Below, one piece after another: positions 55,644-64,000 of a stretch of 64,000 bases of DNA. Below the pieces are notes generated by a model that saw nothing but the letters and a program-made list of their open reading frames with translations, was not told the DNA's origin and made no database searches. Each line of letters begins with the position of its first letter. Position 1 is the stretch's first letter. The stretch is from Euclidia mi. Its lineage: Eukaryota > Arthropoda > Insecta > Lepidoptera > Erebidae. Location of the stretch: the NCBI GenBank assembly GCA_944739405.2, contig OX123182.2:15821326-15885325 (forward strand). Reading direction: 5' to 3'. A program made the position numbers and the translations under genes.

Positions 55644-57686
55644 AAATTTTATTAAAATTCTGGTGTCCAGTCTAGTCCAGTAATATATTCAAATATAAAG
55701 CCGAGCCCATGAATAAAACGAATGTTTAAAAAAACACAAGAATCATTTTATTAACTAAATTTTTTTTAACCATTCGCTTTACCAAAACTCGTGTTTGTTA
55801 GAAAAGCATCATATACAATATATAATCTCGTTAATACAGATAAATCCTCTAGCACCACTTTAATAATATAAAATAAAACAAAATAATTAAGTTCAGTAAG
55901 TACTCGCTTTTTAAGAAATAGTTCGTGCCACTTTTCACCGATGCAGCCTGCACTTGGTTCGAATTTAAGCAAGTGTAACTTCGTCCCTACATAAGATTGC
56001 CGATATGCACTGCACGTTTCTCACCACAGCATAGGACAGTTTGTAACTAATAGTTTACAATATTTTGATCTGTCGATTAAACTTCCATGGAAGTAAAATA
56101 TTTCCTTTTTAAATAATTCCTTACAATGCACTTGGTTCAAATAAATACATATGAAAACACCAATTTAAGAACGAATCCGTATATTTTCTACCTCCATATC
56201 CTAATAGGTACCTACAATACCTTGAGGCAACAGACAGTCACCCTACGTATGTTTTACAAGTATCAAAAGAAGGCTACCACGGGCACAATTATATGCAAAC
56301 CCTCAATATTACAAGGCGGTATCGGAGCCCTATCAGCATTAAACGGCCTGTGATACGCTGATAAGGCGCACGCTCCGACCTTTTCTCTATCTAACAATTG
56401 TGGCCGCGATTTGTACAACCGCTTTTATGTACTACAAAATGAAGATAACATGGCTACATACGTTTGTATTGTGTTTGTGAGGCAGATGCTGGTTTTTAGA
56501 GACAAAAATACAAAATACAAAAGATGTCGACTTTAACATAAAGCTCGTATGTGTGTTTAATTTTGATAAATCTAAATGTGTATGCTCGTTTTCATCTCTT
56601 TCCAGTAAAGCTGTTACAGACAGTAAAATACCAGAGCATCATAATAATATGACATCGTCAAATCTAAACTAAAACAAAGGGCAGGTAATAGATCTTTTGT
56701 GTCAAATAGGTACGAGCCAGCCCTCTGGTCACACGATGCATCTATCAGTCTCTTTGCGAAATCTCTAAAAAGTGATCTCGGACTTGGATCCCATGGCCCC
56801 AATGTTTCAACCTGGGATAACGCTAAGAGGAGGACAGCTCAAATACATAATCTCCTACTAGATTTACATATTTGCGCCGTTTGATGGTCTCCGCTGAAGC
56901 AGCACAACCTGCAGTGCTGGGAAGATGAGATCCCGTCGCGATAAATCCTCTACCCAACCAAAGGCGTGGAAACGTACTTAAACTAAGTATACTTATATGT
57001 AGGTGAGATAAGTATAAGAGTTTAGATGAGCTAAGATGTTATACCTACTTTTACTGTAGAACAAGCGCACTGCTACTTAGTCACGGCGATGGTTCAACTC
57101 ACCTCAGCTTAAATAATCCAGACGACGTGCTAATCATATTCTATTGAAAGATAAAGCTAACAACATTTTGCCACAATACCTACGAGAGTTCTCATCTTCA
57201 ATTCATAGCGATTTTATTCTCAGAGTATTTGCCGTGAGCTCTTGTTAAAATAGCTGTCACATTCGGCCACCTTATTCAATGCTTTTATGCCGAACAGACA
57301 AGTTTGAATAAAAGTGACAGACATTATATAGAATAATAAATAAAATTAATACATGGAGTAGGGAACAGTACCGTAATTTACATAATTAAGCTTGTCTTTC
57401 ATTTATCTGAATGAATACGTGAGACGTTCTTTACGCAAATAAGAAGCTGAATGAAAACAAACTGGGGAATGTTATAAATAAGATAGGTACAGATTATGCC
57501 ACGCTTTTTCTGTTTACGTGAATGGTTTTATATATTTTGATGCTATTGGAATATTTATGCCTACCTATGAAGATCGTTTGAGTAGGCGGTTGTTTTAAAA
57601 TCATTTATACAAATTTAAAGAAAACCGTAGGTAGGTAAATTGCGTAATCATGGAATTAAGACAAAACTTACCTTTTAAGATGTTGA
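55644..57686. other. Long stretch with only a weak SINE-tail-like trace
   Basis: About 2 kb without a gene. Around 56795-56835, CAACCTGGGATAACGCTAAG followed by AGGAGGACAG resembles the GGATAACGCTA tail. Nothing else is recognised. Confidence 0.4.
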
Positions 57687-58038
57687 CTGCCCCACTGCTG
57701 GCAGGCGCGGTCGCAGCCTGAAATTTTGGAGGGGGTCACTCACTACACTAATAAAAATAGGTACCTATCTGGATCGCCATTTAGGTATAGCGTAAATATT
57801 TATTATATTTGTAGTTTTTTTAATTATACAAGTAAATGTCTAAAAATCATTAAGGTACATCAAATTTTATTTTATTAGCACATTTCTGTATAAAAAAATA
57901 TTTGAAAAAAAACCTTTTGTAAAATTTTGTTTTTGTCGGTTGCGCTAAAATGGCGGGAAAGGCTCGATAGCTATTACTTAGGTACAATGACTTACCATTA
58001 TTATAAAATTATCATTAAATGAAGCACTGTTCTTCAAA

Positions 58039-58245
58039 TCTTAATATATAAAATCCTTGCGTTACAGACTGACTGACAGACACGCTACAGCCGAAACTAT
58101 TGGGCGCATGAAGCTGAAATTTGGCATGTATGTTTCTAGAGGACCGTAAGGGTGCACTAAGAAGGGATTTCCCGAAATTCCCACGGGATCGGCCAAAAGG
58201 GGTAAATTTAAAAAAATTGCAGGCGTAGCTGCTGGCATCCTCTAG
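58039..58245 (+). mobile_element. Short non-autonomous Helitron
   Basis: 207 bases from TC (58039) to CTAG (58242-58245), preceded by A and followed by T. A GC-rich CAGGCGTAGCTGCTGGC stretch precedes the end. The body has CGCATGAAGCTGAAATTTGG and GGGATTTCCCGAAATTCCCA, also found at 5243-5300. Confidence 0.82.
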
Positions 58246-58534
58246 TTAAATTGTATGTGGGTAGTAAGTATTCGACAATTAAGTTATAAGTATTTTAATT
58301 TTTCCTCAATCACAAAACTTATCAACAAGAATCACAATTCACAACTAAGTAGACAGCCTTTATCTTAAACTTTACAGTAAACCGACAAATTACATTATTA
58401 GAATATTGTTAAACAATCTTTATCATAACGACGCATATCCATTTTGCTAGGATTACTAAAACTATGTAGTTCGGTTCCTTCTTTCTAAACTAGATGTAAT
58501 TTCCAAGTTATTTTGGCCATCGTACGTAGTTCAT

Positions 58535-59370
58535 AAAAATTGGGCAAGTGCGAGTCGGACTCGCGCACGAAAGGTTCCGTACCATCATCTATAAAAGAAA
58601 ATCACGTTTGTTGTATGTACCTATACTTAAATATTTTTTTAAGTTTCTACCTGTTTATTAAGATCGAGTAACAAATTGCTTCAAAAATAACATTTGCTGT
58701 ATGGGAGCCCCTTTATTATTTACTTTTTTTATTTAATTATTTATTTTGAAAGGTAATATACAACTACATATTCTGTGAAAATTTTAAGCGTCTACCTGTT
58801 ACCGTTAGTAATTTTGGACAAAAATACAACGCGCCCATCCAACTTAGAGGACTATCTTAAATGGAGTCTACTATGTATGTATAGGGACACCCTTAAAGTT
58901 TCCACTTTTTTATTTTTTGTAATTTTTCCTTTATTTGTGCTGTAAGATCCTGCTTTTGGCCAAATTTCGTGATTCTAATCCAACGGGAACTAGCATATAG
59001 GTTTTCGACCCATAACCTATAGGGTACTTACGGTTGACCTAGAATTATCAATTTTGGTTAAAACCAAAGTCTTACAGCACAAGTAAAGGAAAAATACCGA
59101 AAATTAAAAAAGTTGAAAATTAAGGTTAATTTTGGTACCTACAAGTTAAATCTAATTTTGACCATATCTTTTTATCGGGTTGACCCAGGACCCTGATTTT
59201 TTACATCTAATAGGAACCATAGACCTCAGTATCTGGTATATTCAATTTCCTAGGTCCACCCGTTCCTGAGAAAATTGGTGGTGACACACGGACAGACAGA
59301 CAGACAGACGGACAAGAAAGTGATCTTATAAGGGTTCCTTTTTTACCTTGTGAGTACGGAACTCTAAATA
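58535..59370. repeat. Lepidopteran dispersed repeat (CGAGTCGGACTCGCGCAC type)
   Basis: The left end GGGCAAGTGCGAGTCGGACT and the right end GACAGACAGACAGACGGACA followed by AAGGGTTCCTTTTTTACCTT form a pattern I know from moth genomes as a non-autonomous repeat. Inside, the phrases TTAGATGTAAAAA-like and CTTGTGCTGTAAGACTTTGG (reverse complement of 59065-59085) occur on both strands around 58930 and 59080. Confidence 0.6.
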
Positions 59371-59545
59371 CACCACTAGATGTCAGCAAACTATAAATTT
59401 ATCGCTGTTAGGGATAGCTAGAAATTTCCTTTTATTATTTGGCAAATTTTTTAGATTTTCTATTTGACCTTAAATTTTGGGGGGGGGGTCATGTCCCCTG
59501 TGACCCCCCCTTCGGACCGCGCCTGACTGCTGGGGGCGTCTACGC

Positions 59546-59714
59546 ACTATGAAAAAAATTCTTCAACCATCCATCCATTACGCGGCGAGTTTAATTGTGC
59601 CTCAAATAATGGTGTCTGCGGAGCATCCCTACCATGGACTCATGGAACGCTCTCTTAGATTATGAATAAAATCTTTTGATTTTATTCATAATCTAAATCT
59701 AAAAATAAAAAACA
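59546..59714. repeat. Short inverted repeat of TTTTGATTTTATTCATAATC type
   Basis: AGATTATGAATAAAATC (59658-59674) and its complement GATTTTATTCATAATCT (59679-59695) form a 17-bp stem with a four-base loop, just before the RTE fragment. Confidence 0.8.
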
Positions 59715-60058
59715 TAAAAATATCATCATCATATCAGCCGAAAGACGTCCACTGCTGGACATAGACATCCCCCAAGGCTCTCCACATACACCGATCCTGA
59801 GCCACCCGCATCCATCCACTGCCTGCGATCCAAACAACTTCGTCAGTCGACCGTGCGGGAGGCCTACCTCTGCTACGACGTCCGATGCGTGGCCGCCACT
59901 CCAGAACCTTTCTACTCCAACGGCCATCGGTTCTTCTGGCTATGTGCCCTGCCCACTGCCACTTCAGCCTTCAAACTTTGGTGCGCCTGCGGATCTCCTC
60001 ATTTCTAATTTGATCTCGCAGGGAAACTCCGAGCATAGCTCTCTCCATCATCCACCAT
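59715..60058 (-). pseudogene. RTE-type LINE ORF2 C-terminus and (ATG)n tail
   Basis: The minus frame gives RWWMMERAMLGVSLRDQIRN, then KWQWAGHIARR, VLEWRPRIGRRSRGRPPAR and DRCMWRALGDVYVQQWTSF, ending near (GATGAT)n. This is the conserved end of an RTE-group ORF2. At least one stop or frame change occurs within. Its right edge at 60058 is fused directly to a Tc1 transposase. Confidence 0.85.
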
Positions 60059-60537
60059 CGTACTCTTCTCAGATGAGACGAGAGTATGTCTCTTCGTTAA
60101 CGATAGGCGAAGGAGAGTGTACAAAAGACGAAACGAACGGTTTTCTGAAGCTTGCTTGGAGGAGACAGTGAAATATAGAGGAGGATCTTGCATGTTCTGG
60201 GGCGGAATTTCAGTCGACGGCAAGACGGATCTCGTTTGCGTATCACGGACTGGAGGTGCTCGTGGTCAGGGATCACTAACCGCTCATCGGTACATAACCG
60301 AGGTGCTGGATATGCATGTAGTCCCATATGCAGGATATGTTGGGGATGGGTTCACTTTAATGCACGACAATGCTGCCTGCACGTGATCCTGCCCCAGCAA
60401 CTCTACAAGACCTCCATGATGCTGTAATTGAAGAATGGAATAGGATTCCTCAAGATAGTGTGGTACGGCTGATTGGGTCCATACAAGAACGAATGGAAGC
60501 TGTTATTAGAGCAAGGGGGGGTCGCACTAGGTTTTAA
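60059..60537 (+). pseudogene. Tc1-like transposase, 5' truncated with internal deletion
   Basis: Starts at VLFSDETRVCLF (first catalytic aspartate), continues with YKRRNERFSE, MFWGGISVDGKTDL and LTAHRYITEVLDMHVVPY, and reaches the second aspartate in LMHDNA. A deletion of roughly 40 codons with a frame change near 60380 removes the segment with the third acidic residue (PDLNPIE-type region). The end (LQDLHDAVIEEWNRIPQ, ARGGRTRF) remains. It cannot be active. The N-terminal DNA-binding half is replaced by the RTE fragment. Confidence 0.88.
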
Positions 60538-60908
60538 GTAGCATTTTTTATTAATTTCTTTTGTTGTTTTGAACATAATTTTACTGCCTGTTTTTGTTTG
60601 AATATTTTTCCTAATAAAGATACTTTTTTTACTTTACACATGCACCTTGTTTTTTTTTAAACGATTGTAATTGAATGCATATTTCTGTATTTTACTGTTA
60701 CTATACCTACCAATCTTTCAAATAAATAGCATATAACAACCATACAAAGGATTTACCGCGACATAAACCGAATTGAATTAAATTTTTGCAAAGGTGCGAT
60801 TTTTTGACGCCGAGTGTTATATCTCTACACGTATAAGGAAAATAGTGAAAAAGTAAATAGGCCATCCCTCCTATTGTTTTCATTATTTTTTTTTATTTCG
60901 AAATGACG
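60538..60908. other. Downstream part of the Tc1 element, no gene
   Basis: AT-rich, with AATAAAGATAC (60613) after the transposase. The far inverted end could be near AAAGGTGCGATTTTTTGACG (60791) but has no partner here because the left end is lost. Confidence 0.4.
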
Positions 60909-61904
60909 TATAGTCCGTGCCACGAGAACATAGACTTTTTGTAAACAAAGAATTTCTACTAAGTGACTTAGCGATAGTTCTGTCAAAAACAAATAATGTC
61001 AAATCCAATGAGCGCAACGGTATATAGAAACATGTAATTGGAAAGTAATATGTCAATGGATCGGGTATTTATCGATATTACGCGCTGTCAACAGGATCTT
61101 TTAATGTTTTGAGGTACTGACGCCTAGAATGTCAACATTTGGCGTTAGTTCATTGAAATATTACATACTTGGGCTTAACATGCATTTATTAGAGGACAAA
61201 ATAAAAAAATTTAGTTGTCAAGAAGGGATTATTGTAAGGTTAAATACATGTTTATAAGATCGCAACGCTCTTCCCGCTGCCGGCATCTCGAAAAAGCGCG
61301 TGCAGAATAGCAAATGGCAAACTATTAGTCGCGCAGAAAATTATTTATACCTAAAAGAGAAATTGCGTTTTCAGACTACCGTAACCTTTAATGGATTTTG
61401 TTTAAGTTCATTCTGACGATATCACAAACAACGTAATGTCTAGAAATTTTTATGCAATGTACTAGCTACTTATTTGTAATATTATTCATTGTTGGTAAAT
61501 AATTTAATATTTTACGATAGGTAGGCTACTTTGCAATAAAAGAATAAAAGCAATTATTAAATTAAACAATTTATTGTCTATGATAAAAAATGAGTAACAT
61601 GTATGTACTCCATCATTAACATACATGGTACTCTATTTTTCCTTAATTTGCAGAATTAATTACGAGTAAAACGACAAATAAATCGGCAAATTTATGAACA
61701 TTCGACCATTCAAACACAAAATCAAATATTTTTAATTCAGTAAAATTTAACAATATAAATTTATAAACATAGTGGCATAATTAGCCATTGAAAAAAAAAT
61801 ACTGTTCAAAAAGTTACAATCTAAGACACAACTGTTTGAAAAAAGGTTGTGAGGCCCTGAATGTTTGTTTACAAAAAGTCTATCTTCTCGTGGCACCAAC
61901 TATA
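60909..61904. mobile_element. About 1-kb MITE with TA target
   Basis: The left end TATAGTCCGTGCCACGAGAA, then CATAGACTTTTTGTAAACAA, matches the reverse complement of the right end over about 40 bases with a few changes. TA flanks both sides. The interior is AT-rich with no transposase. TA targets suggest the Tc1/mariner superfamily. Confidence 0.85.
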
Positions 61905-61971
61905 GGTACGTACGTGTCAAGCTGCTAAGTAATGCCACTGATGAAAGTCTTGTAGGATATAATGATAGATA

Positions 61972-62191
61972 CTAGACGATGCCCGCAGCTACGCCCGTAC
62001 ATTTTATTTGAATTAAACCGTTGTTCCCCTATCTTGTGGAACTTTCAGGAACGCCCTTTTAAACTCCTATGATCCTCAAGGAACATATTATTATGTAGAT
62101 AAATTCCTAATTTCAGCTTCTTGCGCTTCTTCCAATAGATTCGCCTGTGCGTTGTCTGTCAGTTAGTCTGGTAAGAATTTTATATAAACGA
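61972..62191 (-). mobile_element. Short non-autonomous Helitron
   Basis: Minus-strand element of 220 bases: CTAG at 61972-61975, with ACGGGCGTAGCTGCGGGC just before it, and 5' TC read at 62190-62191. A precedes and T follows on the plus strand. Body words include TTGAGGATCATAGGAGTT and CAGACTAACTGACAGACAA. Confidence 0.8.
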
Positions 62192-62240
62192 TCTATTTAT
62201 CATCATTGTCTTGCCCTGGTCCCAATTCCCAAGTCCCAAA

Positions 62241-62541
62241 AACAGATCGTTTATATGTGACCACAAAATGCCTCTGAAATTAAAGGGCCGCATGTATAAG
62301 TTGGTAAGCCTGTCGCACTGTATGGACTGAGTGTTGGGCTACAAAGAAGATGGATGAGAAACGATGAGAAACGATTGCATGTGGCAGAGATGAGAATGTT
62401 ACGATGGATGTGTGGAGAGACAAGAATGGACAGAATTAGGAATGATTAGGTACGGTATAGGTTGTATGAAAGTGGCGCCCATAGATAAAAAGATCCGCAT
62501 GTATTATATAAATAGATTGTTTATATGCGACCACAAAATGC
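62241..62541 (+). pseudogene. RTE-type LINE fragment bracketed by a short direct repeat
   Basis: 62300-62480 encodes, with frame changes, PVALYG, KKMDEK-like RWMRN, RLHVAEMRMLRWMCGETRMD and RIRND, the conserved segment just after the RTE reverse transcriptase. The words GATCGTTTATATGTGACCAC (62245) and GATTGTTTATATGCGACCAC (62515) flank it as a diverged direct repeat. Confidence 0.75.
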
Positions 62542-62724
62542 TGACCACTTATTGTTTTAAAGCAATTATATAGCTTACAAGCTTCGTTTAAAAAAAAAAT
62601 GTTGGTTATCATTTACTACAATAACACATTTCCAAACATTTCGATGCCCCTGAAAGTTCGTAAAGTAGTCGTGTTGGATTCGAGTCATTTTCCCCTACAC
62701 ATAATACGACATAATCATTACTAT

Positions 62725-63142
62725 TGTTACGAATTGAAAATAACGCCATCTTTCAGTGAATGGGAGAACTAGATGAGATTAAATGTATCGGTTGTTTAAA
62801 GCTGTTTCATCTATCCTCTAATAGATGGCGTTGGTGTAAATAGAACAATTACACAAATCTAGAAACACGTTACCAGAAATGTTGTGAGTCGTCTCGAAAA
62901 GCTTAGTTATGTGTTCCGGCCGGTATAAATACCGCGTAAACGCGCGACACAGATATCGGAGCGATAATCATCAAGCGAAGGGAAGTAAGTCGGAAGTGTT
63001 TAGTGGAGTGGAAAAGTGTTTGAAATAAGTGTGTTTTTATTAGTGTTGAGAAATAAGTGTGAATAGTGTTTGTGTTAGTAAATAAAGTACAGTTTAGTGG
63101 CATAGTGAGGTTTAATTTATCGTCGAACCCCAGCTCGTAACA
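62725..63142 (+). mobile_element. 5' LTR of a Ty3/gypsy retrotransposon
   Basis: 418 bases starting TGTTACGA and ending TCGTAACA, a perfect 8-bp inverted end with the TG...CA rule. A TATA box (TATAAATA) lies at 62924-62931 and a polyadenylation signal AATAAA at 63081-63086. The LTR drives and ends the element's transcript. The 3' LTR is outside the window. Confidence 0.9.
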
Positions 63143-63145
63143 AAT

Positions 63146-63161
63146 TGGTGTCAGAAGTGGG
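63146..63161 (+). other. Primer-binding site (tRNA-Leu type)
   Basis: TGGTGTCAGAAGTGGG starts three bases after the LTR. It resembles the complement of the 3' end of a tRNA-Leu (TGGTGTCAGGAGTGGG), which would prime minus-strand DNA synthesis. Confidence 0.75.
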
Positions 63162-63168
63162 ATAAATT

Positions 63169-64000
63169 ATGCCGGTTATGCCGAAAGAAGAAACTGAAGG
63201 AGTGCGCACCAGGAACCAGCGCCAGCAAGACCTGGACCAGAGACGCTTCGGAGACGTTCCTACTCCATCGTCTGGTGGACCAGGCGACTCCGCGGCTGCA
63301 GTGGAGCCTGCTAGCGCATACTCCATGGCGGTGCCTGACATCGCGGCTCTGATGGCGTTCATGCAGGAGCAGGCCCGCCGTCAAGAGGAGCACGCGCGCC
63401 GCATGGAGGAACAGCTACAGCACGACAAGGAGGAGCACCCCCGCCGTCTGGAGGAACAGCTGGTGCTGATAAAAGACCTCAGCGCCGCAGTGGGGAAGGA
63501 CTTGAAGGCGGTCAAGGAGCAACTTCAGCAGCACGAGGCCCGTATCAGCGACGTAGAGATGCTCGTGCATGACAAGCTTGAGACTCGCGTCGCTTCTATA
63601 GAGAAGCGTGTACATGACCACCACGAGACCTGTGTTGCTGAAAAATGAGAAGAAATTGCGTGGGCTCGAAGTGACACCAGCGGCTGTAGCGCCCTCACCT
63701 CGTGGATTTAAGGTTCCACCATTTGATGGCTCGTCATCATGGTCTGCATACAAGATCCAGTTCGAGGCTGTGATGCGATCGAATGGGTGGACCAAAGAAC
63801 AGGCCTTAACCGCCCTAACCTTGGGCCTTCGCGACCGGGCCTTGACAGTGTTGGAGGCACTCGGGCAAGACGTCACCTACGAAAAGTTCCTGGAGGCACT
63901 GGAGGCGAGATATGGTGACGCGCACCTTGAACACGTTTATCGTGCTCAGCTGAAGGACAGGACACAACGCACCGGAGAAACTCTGCAGCAGTGGGCTCTA
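63169..64000 (+). pseudogene. gag of a Ty3/gypsy retrotransposon, partial
   Basis: The first frame (63169-63648) is a 159-codon N-terminal region with a charged coiled coil rich in E, Q and R (ARRQEEHARRMEEQLQ). It stops at an A-run. One base out of phase, the frame continues to the window edge with FKVPPFDGSSSWSAYKIQFE, TLGLRDRALTVLEAL and RYGDAHLEHVYRAQLKDR, the capsid-type region of gypsy gag proteins. It would form the particle that packages the RNA. The frame change at about 63640 looks like one extra A and may be a mutation or a sequencing error. The element continues beyond 64000. Confidence 0.85.

Larger units (their letters stand above)
57687..59545. repeat. Possible composite element with GC-rich inverted edges
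   Basis: The left edge GGCAGGCGCGGTCGCAGCCT and the right edge (reverse complement AGTCAGGCGCGGTCCG) are similar, each beside a GGGGGTCA purine run. Between them lie a short Helitron and another dispersed repeat. The edges may be two inverted copies of one repeat and not one element's ends. Confidence 0.35.

Noticed and set aside
59682..59927. 81-codon minus-strand frame
   Set aside because: Out of phase with the real RTE coding frame in the same place.

Overview
The window looks like a piece of an AT-rich insect chromosome, most likely from a moth or butterfly. The reasons are the Lep1-type Helitron ends that finish in CTAG, the tRNA-derived SINEs with the tail TCTGCCTACCCC...GGCGTGA, a second SINE tail reading GGATAACGCTA(GATGAT)n, and the mixture of Jockey/CR1-type, R1, RLE-type (R2-like) and RTE LINEs with piggyBac, Tc1 and Ty3/gypsy elements. 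The species assignment is an inference from repeat types. I could not recognise any intact host protein-coding gene. The only credible host gene is a tRNA-Arg(TCG) at 43224-43296 on the minus strand.

Layout, left to right. 1-9100: a decayed Jockey/CR1-type LINE reverse transcriptase (minus), a LINE 5' half with ORF1 and endonuclease (plus), several SINEs and a small inverted-repeat element. 9775-12410: a long inverted repeat abutting an RLE-type LINE that carries a reverse transcriptase, a zinc knuckle and a restriction-like endonuclease. 13300-18640: two copies of one LINE family on the minus strand, the second with an uninterrupted 913-codon endonuclease/reverse transcriptase frame, and SINEs around them. 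19849-27760: one LINE broken by three precise insertions: an internally deleted piggyBac-like element, a SINE, and a larger piggyBac with a spliceable intron. 28648-31090: the helicase half of a Helitron. 31370-34010: satellite and Helitron-like repeats. 34690-37176: an inverted-repeat DNA transposon with a Ser/Cys-rich broken gene. 38846-39570: a foldback element. 39594-43100: another decayed LINE. 43200-50720: the tRNA, small Helitrons, hairpins, MITEs and SINEs. 50941-52250: a palindrome-rich transposon with an 8-bp target duplication. 54150-55643: a GC-rich R1-type LINE end. 57687-62500: Helitrons, RTE fragments, a Tc1 transposase end and a MITE. 62725-64000: the 5' LTR, primer-binding site and gag start of a Ty3/gypsy retrotransposon that runs off the right edge.

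The elements depend on one another more than they form a pathway. SINEs carry tails matching the last codons of an RTE-type LINE also present here (51638-51829), as expected if that LINE machinery mobilises them. Deleted piggyBac and short Helitron copies lack enzymes and would need them supplied in trans. Target-site duplications let the order of several insertions be read directly. I found no new defence, metabolic or signalling system. The best candidates for undescribed structures are the palindromic 8-bp-TSD element at 50941-52250, the foldback element at 38846-39570 and the TA-flanked element at 34690-37176.
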